The notes under the pieces: model-generated
Told to the model about the DNA's origin: nothing
The model's database searches: none
Seen by the model: only the letters and a program-made list of their open reading frames with translations
NCBI GenBank assembly: GCA_030603385.1
Contig: JAUVXW010000015.1
Location: forward strand, 1 to 64,000
Source: Promethearchaeota archaeon
GTDB taxonomy: Archaea > Asgardarchaeota > Lokiarchaeia > Sigyniarchaeales > SOKP01
DNA length: 64,000 nt
Direction of reading: 5' to 3'
Shown here: piece by piece, positions 9,077-19,400 of the stretch
Numbering within the stretch: position 1 is the stretch's first letter
Layout of the letters: every line of letters begins with the position of its first letter
Program-made: the position numbers and the translations under genes

Positions 9077-9103
9077 TTTTTAGGAAAAAAAATTTCCTAA
9101 AAA
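9077..9103. repeat. Inverted repeat between divergent GH4 and hisB genes
   Basis: Two 11-base arms (left 9077-9087, core TTAGGAAA; right 9093-9103) are perfect reverse complements around a five-base A tract. The repeat lies 13 bases upstream of the GH4 start and 42 bases upstream of the hisB start. This is a position where an operator or shared promoter element would sit. It could also be a chance palindrome in AT-rich DNA. Confidence 0.4.
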
Positions 9104-9144
9104 TTATAATCTTTGCTTTAATATTATTCATTGGTGTTAATTAT

Positions 9145-9717
9145 ATGGTACGAACTGCCAGAATTACAAGAAAAACAAGCGAAACTGAAATAGAGATTAC
9201 TTTAGATTTAGATGGCTCTGGTAAAAACGAGATTGATACTGGTTTTAAATTTATGGATCATATGTTAAGATTACTTGCAACACACTCTAATAGTGACATT
9301 AAACTAAAAGCCAATGGGGATCTAACGCATCACGTTATCGAAGACATAGGAATAGTACTAGGTGAAGCCTTTAATAAGGCTTTAGGTGATAAAAAAGGAA
9401 TAAATAGATATGGTTCTGCTTTAATTCCAATGGATGAGACTCTTGCAAGATGTGTGCTAGATTTCAGTAGTCGAAAAACCCTAATTTTAGACTTGAGGTT
9501 AAAAGAATGTGATATAGAAGACGTTGCTGTCGAAGATGTTAAGCATTTCTTTAATTCATTTGCGGAAAATGCGAAAATGAACCTTCACATTCATGTCCTT
9601 TATGGAGAGGATCAGCATCATAAAGTCGAGGCTGTTTTTAAAGCGCTCGCACGAGCTATTAAGGAAGCAAAAAAAATTATATCTGATGAGATCCCTTCGA
9701 CTAAAGGAATTTTGTGA
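9145..9717 (+). CDS. hisB: Imidazoleglycerol-phosphate dehydratase
   Basis: A 190-residue monofunctional IGPD, the sixth step of histidine synthesis (dehydration of imidazole glycerol phosphate to imidazole acetol phosphate). Length and motifs are standard. They include FMDHML near residue 36, THHVIEDIG near 62-70 with paired His metal ligands, MDETLARC near 97, the repeated EDVKHFF segment, and the C-terminal DQHHKVEAVFKA and IPSTKG ending. The two-Mn sites formed by the His and Glu/Asp residues look intact. No other his gene is nearby, so the pathway is scattered. Confidence 0.95.
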   Translation: MVRTARITRKTSETEIEITLDLDGSGKNEIDTGFKFMDHMLRLLATHSNSDIKLKANGDLTHHVIEDIGIVLGEAFNKALGDKKGINRYGSALIPMDETLARCVLDFSSRKTLILDLRLKECDIEDVAVEDVKHFFNSFAENAKMNLHIHVLYGEDQHHKVEAVFKALARAIKEAKKIISDEIPSTKGIL

Positions 9718-9807
9718 TCTAATATCTTCTCATGTATACTATACTTACCAATTCATACAAAAAAATTAATAACCAAAACTTAAGTTTAAAGTTTAAACAC
9801 GTATCAA

Positions 9808-9972
9808 TTATCTTCTCTTTTTAGAACGATAGGTTTTTAAAATTCTATCCCATTTATCAGCAAGCTCAGGAAGATCTGTTCGTTTAAAGAGTTTTACTGC
9901 TCGAACTAAAATTTTGGCTATATTTTCTTCACATTTTATTATATCATCTTTTATGGAGGAATCACTTATCAT
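9808..9972 (-). CDS. Small basic hypothetical protein (54 aa)
   Basis: A 54-residue frame in the 400-base gap between hisB and the first roadblock-GTPase gene. It reads as two amphipathic helices. The first has an acidic start and a CEENIAKILVRAVKLF segment. The second contains LPELADKWDRILKTY, and the protein ends in a KKRR tail. The pattern looks like a real small protein rather than random AT-rich sequence. The rest of the gap (9718-9807 and 9973-10120) shows only AT-rich sequence with possible TATA elements. No family was recognised. Confidence 0.55.
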   Translation of the reverse strand: MISDSSIKDDIIKCEENIAKILVRAVKLFKRTDLPELADKWDRILKTYRSKKRR

Positions 9973-10120
9973 AAATAATTAATGTCTGAAAATCAATTAA
10001 AAAATAATATGGTATGCTGATGTCTACGGAAATATGACTGTAGTATTATCCTAATACCTATATTTATATTACCTAAGGATATTATATTCTTAAACTACTA
10101 TATTGTAAGTGTGATTATTT

Positions 10121-11104
10121 ATGGAAAAACTTCCAAGCATGGGTCGATTAACACAGATTCTAAAAAATTACTTTAATGAAGTTGAAGGTATTTTAGGTGT
10201 AGCTATATGTGATCGAGATGGACTTATTATTGCCTCAGAATTCAAGGAAGGAAATGAAGAAGAATCAGATTCAATTATAGGAGCAATTTCTGCTATGCTT
10301 GATAATTATATAGACCGGATTAAAAGCGAGTTTGGGACAAAAGGGAGTTTTTTTAATATGACCGCAACAGGAGATAAAAAGTTTGCTTTTTGCTCAGAAG
10401 GTCCACAATCTATTTTGACAACGGTTGCAGATCAATTCACAAGTGATAATGCATTAAAGGTATACTCAGCACATATAGCTGGAAAAATAGAATTAATTCT
10501 AGAAGGTAATGAAGAAGTTACTCCAGAGATCCCTGAGATTATAAAAGCATTAGCTAAAACGAGAGAGGGAGAACTTCCAAGAATGGCAGGAGAGTATTCA
10601 CATAAACTAATTTTGACCGGAGATTATCAGGTAGGGAAAACATCACTTATCAGAAGGTTTGTTAAGAATACGTTTCAAGGAGATTATATCTCAACTATTG
10701 GGGTTCAATTATCTAAGAAATCAGTTGATTTAACAGATAAAATAAAGATGAACTTCATTATTTGGGACATTGGAGGTCAGAATTTCCAGATGGCTCCTTA
10801 CAGAACAAAGTTCTATAATGGTGCTAATGCCGTATTTATCGTGATAGACAGATCTCGTCAAGATAATCTGAAGAGTGTTGAAAAATGGTATACTGATATT
10901 AAAAGATCAACAGAAAAAAATATTCCCATAGTTATTGTTGGAAATAAATCGGATTTAATCGATCAGTTAGTAATAAGTGAAGATGATATCAAAGAAGTTG
11001 CTAAACAATTTGGTTTTCACTATATTCTTACTTCTGCTAAGACAGGAGAACACGTGAACGATGCATTTTTATACATCGCTTATAGAGTAATTGAGACTCT
11101 TTAA
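10121..11104 (+). CDS. Roadblock/LC7 domain fused to Ras-like small GTPase (copy 1)
   Basis: A 327-residue soluble protein with two modules. Residues about 5-130 form a roadblock/LC7 domain: an N-terminal helix, then VEGILGVAICDRDGLIIASE. Residues about 160-327 form a small GTPase with P-loop GDYQVGKTS (about 167), switch I STIGV, WDIGGQ (about 215; the Gly-Gly is as in Arf/MglA, where Rab has Ala-Gly), NKSDL (about 274) and TSAKTGE. All G motifs appear intact, so GTP binding is expected. No C-terminal prenylation cysteine is present. In bacteria MglB (roadblock) regulates MglA (GTPase); here partner and GTPase are in one chain, which may allow regulation within the chain. Paralogues lie at 12366 and 19896. 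Confidence 0.85.
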   Translation: MEKLPSMGRLTQILKNYFNEVEGILGVAICDRDGLIIASEFKEGNEEESDSIIGAISAMLDNYIDRIKSEFGTKGSFFNMTATGDKKFAFCSEGPQSILTTVADQFTSDNALKVYSAHIAGKIELILEGNEEVTPEIPEIIKALAKTREGELPRMAGEYSHKLILTGDYQVGKTSLIRRFVKNTFQGDYISTIGVQLSKKSVDLTDKIKMNFIIWDIGGQNFQMAPYRTKFYNGANAVFIVIDRSRQDNLKSVEKWYTDIKRSTEKNIPIVIVGNKSDLIDQLVISEDDIKEVAKQFGFHYILTSAKTGEHVNDAFLYIAYRVIETL

Positions 11105-11195
11105 TCTCAAAGATGCAAACTTTTTTATGATTTCTCATTCTTTTAAATAATTGATAAATTAATCGAAATAAAATTTAAAATTCAAAATTATTAAA

Positions 11196-11270
11196 AGGAG
11201 GTTAAAAAAGATAGTAATTAAGGTAGATTGGCACGATGTGCTCACAACTTGAGATGCTGCTGGATATGTC
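11196..11270 (+). promoter_or_regulatory. Strong Shine-Dalgarno with short in-frame leader and TGA before the 11271 gene
   Basis: An AGGAGGT sequence (11196-11202) lies far (about 70 bases) from the ATG at 11271. The frame that continues into that gene is open from 11202 up to a TGA at 11250-11252, seven codons before the ATG. If the AGGTTA part is taken as the ribosome site, six bases later there is an in-frame ATA at 11211. A second short frame (ATG at 11235, 16 codons) overlaps the gene start. This may be a leader peptide, a recoded TGA, a point mutation that shortened the gene, or a sequence error. Confidence 0.35.
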
Positions 11271-12131
11271 ATGGGATTTTCAATAAGAGAGCTTACTTAC
11301 AAGGGAAAATATCTCGTGTATCTTAGTGAACAAGAATTAACAGGTCCTTGGTTCAGTTTTAAATTAGAAGGTAAAGGGATTGGTACAATTCCAGTCATTC
11401 TTAAAAATATAGAACCGACACCAATATATAACATGGTAAATACTCGAAAGGGGACTGCAATAAGTAGAATTACCTTGGATTTTAATATCACAGAATATCT
11501 CAAGAAACTGGTTAAAGAAAACAAAATACAATCGATTTCATTGAAAAAAAAAGAATTTGTTAGGGTGTACAAGGATATTTTTAATCCCCCTCAAGTTCCG
11601 TATATCAGTACTTTCTTTACTATGAAAAATATCTCAGATTTTGCCCTGAAAGATTTTTCTATGTATTTTATATTCGATTTTGATATAAATGGACTTGAAG
11701 GTTATGATAATGATCTATCAGGGTATGACGAAGAAAATGACATTATTTACCAATATGATAATACAGGTTTATACGGTGGATTCTCTCCCCTTTCTAAATC
11801 AACTAATTACCAGTCATGCTTAATAAAGGATTTCACAATCAATCAAAAAAAATTGAATCTTTCTAATACATTACATAAAGGTCCTGGAGAAATTTTATCT
11901 GCTTTACAAATTGAATTTAAGACATTGGAACCTGACCAATCTTTTCAAACAGCAATAGTCATTTCTGGAGGATTTAGTAAAGAAGAATTGATTGAAAATA
12001 TTAAAGAAGGAAAAAATAACGCAATGAAACATTTACATCAAGTAAATCGATCAATCAAATCAGAACAGCGTAATCTTCAAGAGGAAGCATTTATTAAAAT
12101 TAATCTCCAGCAGGCAGAAGATTGTGAGTGA
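11271..12131 (+). CDS. Hypothetical beta-rich protein between two roadblock-GTPase genes
   Basis: A 286-residue protein with no recognised family. The first about 230 residues read as a beta-sandwich-like domain: alternating hydrophobic strands with GPWFSFKLEGKGIG and a central YISTFFTMKNISDF segment, plus an acidic Asp/Tyr-rich loop near residues 140-165. The last 45 residues are a charged helix. No signal peptide or membrane segment is seen, so it is probably cytosolic. It sits in line between the GTPase genes at 10121 and 12366, so it may be a GTPase-associated protein. The ATG start lacks its own Shine-Dalgarno sequence and may not be the original start; see the leader upstream. Confidence 0.55.
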   Translation: MGFSIRELTYKGKYLVYLSEQELTGPWFSFKLEGKGIGTIPVILKNIEPTPIYNMVNTRKGTAISRITLDFNITEYLKKLVKENKIQSISLKKKEFVRVYKDIFNPPQVPYISTFFTMKNISDFALKDFSMYFIFDFDINGLEGYDNDLSGYDEENDIIYQYDNTGLYGGFSPLSKSTNYQSCLIKDFTINQKKLNLSNTLHKGPGEILSALQIEFKTLEPDQSFQTAIVISGGFSKEELIENIKEGKNNAMKHLHQVNRSIKSEQRNLQEEAFIKINLQQAEDCE

Positions 12132-12353
12132 AAGAAATCCATAATAATGACTCAAATAAAAAAACCCTGTGTGGAAAGTTATTTGATGAAAACCTTGCTC
12201 GGGTATGGATTTGTTATAATTAAAAAATTAAAAAATTTGAAAGAAAGAAAATAATAAAATTTTAGAAGAAGCTTTTTTAGGAAGAGATTAATAAATTAAA
12301 ATACAAAATACAGATAACATTATTATCGTTTGAAAAATTTCACTAAATTATTA

Positions 12354-12368
12354 AGGTGAATCCTCATT
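12354..12368 (+). promoter_or_regulatory. Shine-Dalgarno and apparent ATT start codon of the second roadblock-GTPase
   Basis: AGGTGA (12354-12359) is followed by six bases and then ATT at 12366. The TGA inside the Shine-Dalgarno closes the frame upstream, and no ATG, GTG or TTG exists until 12414. The 16 codons between encode the first roadblock helix (NRLKKLLKDY), which matches the paralogues, so translation must begin near the ATT. Confidence 0.6.
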
Positions 12369-13337
12369 TTAAATTCATTAGAAAATCGTCTAAAGAAATT
12401 ACTAAAAGATTATATGCAAAGTGTTGAGGGCGTATTAGCTGTTACAATTTGCGATAGAGAGGGTTTAGTAATAACATCAGAAAGCAAAGAGGAGGCGGGA
12501 GATGAGGTTGTAATTGGTGCTATTGCTGCTGCTGTCGATAGTTATATTGACAGAATTAAACGTGAATTTAGTGGTGAAACAACTTTCTTTAATATTACTA
12601 CGATTGGAGATAAGAAATTTGCCTATTGTTCAAAGGGTCTGCAGTCAATATTATTAACGATTTCGGATCTAACTAGCTCTGACACTCAATTACGTGTTTT
12701 CTCAGAACATATTGCGAGTAAAATTGAATTGTTATTGGAAGGAAATGAGAATGTCTCTCTTGAGGTTCCTATGATAGTTAAAATATTATCAAAAACAAAA
12801 GAGGGAAAAATCCCATCAGGCAATTTTTCAACGAAATTAATTTTACTAGGAGATTATAAAGTTGGAAAAACCTCTTTAATATTAAGATTTACTAAAAATC
12901 GTTTTCAAGAGAGTTATCATTCTACAATCGGGGTTGATATTTCACAGAAAGATATGGAATTAGGTGAAAACACAGTTATCAATTTTGCGATATGGGACAT
13001 AGGTGGTCAAATAACTCAGATGGCACCCTATAGAAGGAGATTTTATGAAGGTGCTCATTCGGCCTTCATAGTAGTAGATAGAACTCGTCCACTTAATTTA
13101 AATAGCGTTGAAATTTGGCATAATGAAATAAATAAATATGTTGGAAAAGATATTAATATCATTTTAGTTGGAAATAAATCTGACTTAGCAGAAAACATTG
13201 TAATAAGTGAAGAAGAAATAAAAGAGATTGCTGATAAGAACGATTTTCATTACATACTTACTAGCGCAAAGACAGGTGAAAATGTACAAGACGCCTTCTT
13301 ATATATTGCCTATAAATTTTTAGAGTCTGGATCTTAA
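12366..13337 (+). CDS. Roadblock/LC7 domain fused to Ras-like small GTPase (copy 2), apparent ATT start
   Basis: A 323-residue paralogue of the 10121 protein. Roadblock domain: residues about 1-125 (NRLKKLLKDY helix, then VEGVLAVTICDREGLVITSES). GTPase: P-loop GDYKVGKTS (about 162), STIGV, WDIGGQ, NKSDL and TSAKTGE, all intact. An ATG at 12414 would remove the first helix of the roadblock domain. Comparison with the paralogues and the perfectly spaced AGGTGA support initiation at the ATT at 12366. It ends 75 bases before the stop codon of the convergent giant surface-protein gene. The closest relative in the window is the C-terminal half of the 19896 protein, on the other side of that gene. 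Confidence 0.8.
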   Translation: MLNSLENRLKKLLKDYMQSVEGVLAVTICDREGLVITSESKEEAGDEVVIGAIAAAVDSYIDRIKREFSGETTFFNITTIGDKKFAYCSKGLQSILLTISDLTSSDTQLRVFSEHIASKIELLLEGNENVSLEVPMIVKILSKTKEGKIPSGNFSTKLILLGDYKVGKTSLILRFTKNRFQESYHSTIGVDISQKDMELGENTVINFAIWDIGGQITQMAPYRRRFYEGAHSAFIVVDRTRPLNLNSVEIWHNEINKYVGKDINIILVGNKSDLAENIVISEEEIKEIADKNDFHYILTSAKTGENVQDAFLYIAYKFLESGS

Positions 13338-13412
13338 TGAATCTGGATTTTCAAATTTCGAAAAGATATTTAAATATTATTTTAAAAAAAAAAATTAATT
13401 TTGTTTGATTTC

Positions 13413-16400
13413 TTAAGTTTTCTTGGATTTCTTCTGAGATTTTGAATCATAATATGTTTCTTCAAGAACCCTTAAGGATTCAATTAAGGCTTTATTGGAT
13501 ATAGATTTTTGTTCATATGCTGATTTGATAACTTTTAAAAGGTATTTAGGGAATAATAGATCCATGTAAAAGTCAAACAAGAGAGCATAATACTCATTAT
13601 TTTTCTCATCTCGGAAAACCTTAATCATCTGATTGTCCCAAAGCAATTTTAAAGCAGCATATACATCTTCTACTCCCTTTATTTTAAGCTTTTCGAGATC
13701 TTGCTTTGTCACAATTGCAGTTCTTAATAATCTTAGTGTCTCATAGACGTCAGGATTTATTATTAAATTAACAATATTTAAATTGTCTTCTTTAGTAGGG
13801 CGATAACTTTGGAAGAATTTCTTTACTTCTGCTAAGTATTCTTTTGCGAACTGTGTTGGCAAGCCACGATTAATAGGATCTTTCAATAATTCAACAGGAG
13901 GAACTTTAAGCATAAAGAAATCATTGGTAAGTACAATTAATTCTGATTCTAATCCCTTTACTGTAACTTGTTTTATTATATCTTTCTTCAGAAGTTCTAA
14001 TAAAGTTGCTTCTAAATCGATAAAACCTTCAACATATTTATCTCTAAGCCATATCGTTAATTCAGATTTTGTTATTACACCAATATCTCTTAAATTATCG
14101 ATAATCATCCGTTTAATCTCATCTTGATAGTTAAGTGCTAGTATTTCCTCATCACTAAGTGATGGATATAATGATAAGCGTTGGAAAAGAGATGGGAACA
14201 TATAGAGATATGAATCATCCTCAATATTTTCTATAAGGATCCTTGAAACATCTGGTATTCCTCCCTCATAAACATCAGGATCATCTTCTAATTTTAAAAG
14301 CAAAACAAGGTAATAGCCTGTTTCGGGTCCAGTATAGTATGATAAAATATTTAGCAACCCCGCAGTCAGAGTTATTACGCCTTTTTCACCACTATATTCA
14401 TGTGTGCTGTATATTTGCATAAGCGTCTTGTCAGAAATTTCAGTTTCTTCAGGATATTTAGCTAAAATATTTGTACCAATCCTTTCGTCCCATTTCATTA
14501 GCACTAACCCTATTGGTCGAATTTCCCTTCTTTTTACTGCTTCACTTATTTTTCTTTGAACTTTAAATATTTTCTTCTCAAGTTCAATTCCAAAAGTATT
14601 TTCTATTGAAATATCAATCTTATCCCACATAGCTTTTACTCTTTCCCCTATAAAAACTTCTTTATCGCGATATAAAAGTGATTCTGAGATGAGCTTGTTT
14701 CCTTCAATTGCTTTTTTCATTGTGCGAACTTTCTTAACGAAATTGGGGATTTTAGCATTTTTATAAACTCGATATCCAACGATGCTTCCTACTATACCTA
14801 CTATTGCTGAAACGATTATTATGAAGTAAAATGTAGGTATTCCAAAGAATAGCTCCTCCATCCCAACTACAATTGTAAATGTAAATTCTCTTGAGTAGTA
14901 ATTATCTTTAGAAATATTGATTGTTCCTGTGAGAGTTTTGGAACTAAAGAATGTATCAATATTATCTGTTGGAAAGTAGAATATATAAGTACCATTGGGT
15001 AAAACAGCGATTGGATATACTTTACCCTCGAATTCTACCACGATAGTTGCATTATTCAATGATATATCCCCTTTTGTTGGATCTGTTAGCTGTATTTCAA
15101 TTAAAGCAGTCGTTCCTTTCTTTACATTTATTCGTTTATTAGAAATTATTCGATTATTATATCTTAAAGAATAGTCAATATCTCTTTTATTGACAGTTAA
15201 AGAAATCATAGCATTTTTAAATTCGTAGTTATTTTTGCCTATTGTAATAAGTAGCAAGTATTCTCCAATAGTTAGATTTTCTGTGTTGAAGTCTAAAACA
15301 TACAAATTGTCGATTGTAGATATCAATGTTCCTTGCCCACTATCAACTACATTACCTTCACTGTCATACTTCTCCCATATATATAAATATGATGTTAAAC
15401 CAGTAATTCTAGTTCCTTCCAATTCATCAGTGTATAAAAAGGTAAAATTAATAGCATCTTGAACATCAATGTTTTCAACTTTTCTAAAGAATCCAGATGA
15501 CCCATTAAGTAATGTTAAACGTTCTAATACGACCAAATCGAAATTTTTTGTTGCTGTCGCATAATGTTCTTTAGTAACTGTGAATCTTATGGTATAATCA
15601 TCAGCATCGAGTAAAGATGTATTTATAGGTTGATAATAACATCCCAAATCCTCATCATACTGAACTGTTCCATAAATAGAAGGTTTTTCTATAGAATAAG
15701 TAACTGTTCCTTTAGTCTCATAAATTTCCATTCTTGAATAGTCTGTTCTAAAATTAAGGTTGAAAATAGTTGGTTGATTTGCGTTGATAACGGCTGTATA
15801 TATCGTATCTTTATTTAGACCCTCTAATGAAAACATTCCTTCCCCGGTAATAACATCAGAAATGCTATAAGGGGTTCCCCCAATTGTAATAGTCATGGCT
15901 AATTCTGATGGGAGATAATAATCGATACCGTCAGAAATTTCACTAATCAATAATGTTGCAGCATCTTCAATCCAATCTTTCTCAACAACACTGACTTGAA
16001 AAGTTCCTCCATTGTTAAGTTCTGTCTTTGATAAATTGATTGTCTCTAGATAATGATTTTGGTAAAACTCTTGAATGTATTCAACTTTAATTATAACATC
16101 AAACATGATGTTTGGACTATTTTCTATGGTGAATAAAAACTGGTTATCTAAAGGGTAAATAATTCGATCATCTATGATTAACTTTCCATAGCCAGAACCT
16201 CCTGAATCTAGTGGATATTTAATTCCTTCATTGGTTGATATATTCAAATTAACGTCAGATAATGGATTAATTGGGCTCCAATTAGAAGTATTATAACAAT
16301 TATAGATTTCAAAAGTAACATTTTTAATTGCCCATCCTTCAGCTTCAGTTAAAAGAGACATTGCCTCGGTAATATTGAATCTTCTATATTGAACATTGAT

Positions 16401-19400
16401 TTTATCTCTAATAAATAAGGCATCAGCTATGATGTCTATTGTGCCATCAAATGTTCCTCCAATGGTGAACTCAAAATTATTATCACCGGTGGGACTTCTT
16501 TTATTTATGTTAAGTTCTATTCCTGTCCATGAACCTAGAGCATAATTGTGACCATTATGATTACTCGTATTAATAACTTTAAGGATCCCATAATCACTCA
16601 TAGCAATAGTAATATTTATATCATCCTCCGATAAAGTATTCCACACAATATTATAAAGATTAAAAGTAATCTGCGATAAATTCCAATCGCTTGAGATATC
16701 TGGAATTGAAAACTTAAATGTTGCAGGATTAATATTGTCATAAAGTTTATATTCTATAGTAAAATCTTCAGATACTTTACCGTAAGGGATTACTGACACA
16801 TTAGTACTCTCCTGCCAGTACACTGATTGCGGGGAATCATCATTTTGCGATTGGTTTAGTATTAACTCGTTTTCTAAAAGTAATAGTGACATGATTATAT
16901 CTGGAGGCAAAACATATCCAGATTTTTGAGCTGTTATTTTAAGTATATAAGAAGTTTCAATTTCTAATCCATCTGTCTCAATTTCCACTTGATGTCTTCC
17001 AATATAATCATCTTCTGTAGGCATAATATTGGATTGAACGAGTGTTGTTCCTTCAAATATTTGACATGACATTGAGTCTGCATAATCTGGTCCTATTAAA
17101 TCTTCAAGCCCAGAAGGTACTTCAGTAATATTCAATAGAGCTCTTAATTTTATTTTCGAACCCCAATTAACAATAATATTACTTGTTGGATTTAATGATA
17201 CTATTTTTGTTTCTAATTTTTCTAGCTCTGCTGGAGCAAAATGAATCTTTATAGTATAAGCAGCTTTAGCTTCTACTGTAAAATTTGTCTCCCCTACCCT
17301 TCCAGTCATAAGTTCAGATATTTCAAAGTCCCAGTTTTGTCCGTAAAAACTGATACTTAAAGAATAATTTGAATTTATAACAGAAGAATTTACCCATCTA
17401 AGCGTTACATTTCCATTTAAATCCGTGGTTAAATTTACTATATTTTCACCTGAGTTAAGATTATCTAATGTTAATTTTGCTCCATCAATAGGTGTAAAAG
17501 GAGATTCATAAGTTAAAACTGTAAAGTTGACTGTTGTTAGGAGCACAGTCACATCGAGATCGCTATTTGGTGTAAGTATGTCTCCTGATGCTACTGCAAT
17601 TTCTTTCGGATTGTAATTAGAATCATGATACCACACCGTATAATTATATTCATAAGGAATCATATTTAACCATCGAAATGTTGCATGTCCTGTATTATCA
17701 ATCGTACAATTTTGAATTGGATCTGAACTATTACCGGCTATTACCCATCCAGAATCAAGGGGAATTCCATCAATATCTACCACATTAAAGATATTTCTAC
17801 TTATGTTGCAAATTAAATTAATAGTTTGAAATGTTCCTTCTATTAGAATTGCTTCAGATGTTCTATTAATAATTATAGTATGATAAGGGAGAATATTTGA
17901 TGTCATGGCTACAGTGAAATTAAACTTATCGCCAAGAGATATTAAATCTTCAAATAGAACACTCCCATTAACCTCTGCGATATCGTTCCTAATTAAATTA
18001 TCATTTTCATACATAGAAATATTTACATTGGGTATTGGATTCCCATATAAATCGATAGCGTTAACTTGAAGATCGGTAGACGGAGTATCTTCCGCACCAA
18101 CAGAGTAAAAACTATTGGGATCTTCTTGGTTATTGTATTCAGTGGTAATCCAATCTGCTGAACGAACCATGTTGGAGAGTCGAAATTCGTCGATAGCACC
18201 ATCAAAATATAATGATGAATTCCAAGCAATATCCAACGCTGAAGCACTGACGCCTGTTGGATCAGTTATTACTACATGATACCATGTTCCTGCAGTTACT
18301 GAAGATCCAGTTGCTCCATTAACATAAATTATTGTTGGGCCTGGAAAACTAAGGGTTTTTATTTCACTACTATCAGAATCAATTGATATTTGAGCGGTGC
18401 CATCTAAATCAATTACGGGTGTATCTGTTGGAATACTATAATAAACAATAATCCGAATATGGTCAACTCTTAAGGCAGCGGAGAAAGAACCTGTTTTTTC
18501 TAGCCAAATTCTGAAATTGGAGTTATCAAAATCAGAAGGTGACCACGACCTACCCCATGTATCCCACGAAGCACCAGCTGTTCTATAATAATCAGTAGTA
18601 CTAGTCCAGCTTTGCGGGGATTTATAGGAAGTATAAGTAATTCCCCCATCCCAAGAAAGTCTAACCCTACATCCCACTGAATAGAACTGGACCGAAGTAC
18701 TTCCTTCAATGGAAACTCGAATACCATCAATAATAGCCCCAGCCGGTATACTAAAGCCAAAATTGTACCAATCTTGATCCTCATAATTAGTCAGTTCTGA
18801 TGCTTTATTAAAATCATTGCTGGTGTAAGCACCAGTTGGGTCAGTCCAATCATAATAGTCATCTCCAGTAGCACTTGGGCTCTGATAACCTGTATCATAA
18901 GAATCATACCCTGCGAGAGTAGTAGGATTCATCCAAAATTCTATAGTGTTTATTAATTCTGGGCCAACATTACCGATACTGACATAATCAGGATCGGCGT
19001 TTCCATCAAAATCTAAGCAACCGTCAATCTGTCCTGGTTCCTGATCAATGGAGCCCATTACAACAGCAGTTCCGTGATTACCGTTAATAGTTGAATCTTT
19101 AATGTCACCTGGATTTCCAGGACCAGGATCTTCCTTTAAATGCCATACTCCTTTATAATTGGAATCCCAAACACCCGTTGGGTTTTCGTGGGATCCAATA
19201 AAATCGGGATCTCCATAAAACAGGAATATAGTAGTATCGCTAGAAGTAGACAGCAAAGGAATACGAACCCAGGCTATCAATTCAGCTTCATTAGCACTAT
19301 AAAATGGGTCATATAGTTCTATTTCGTGATCTAACCAAGCAGTACTGTTAGCAAAAGCAATATCATCGCCATCAAACTGAGCCTTATCATCTAAGTCTGA

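Noticed and set aside
12147..12254. Plus-strand 35-codon frame after the 286-residue gene
   Set aside because: No Shine-Dalgarno sequence and low-complexity Lys-rich end; the stretch is better read as untranslated sequence before the second roadblock-GTPase gene.
12132..12365. Possible selenocysteine insertion element after the 286-residue gene
   Set aside because: Short complementary stretches exist (ACCC/GGGT), but no stable stem with the expected core could be drawn by eye, so recoding of the TGA at 11250 is left as only one option.
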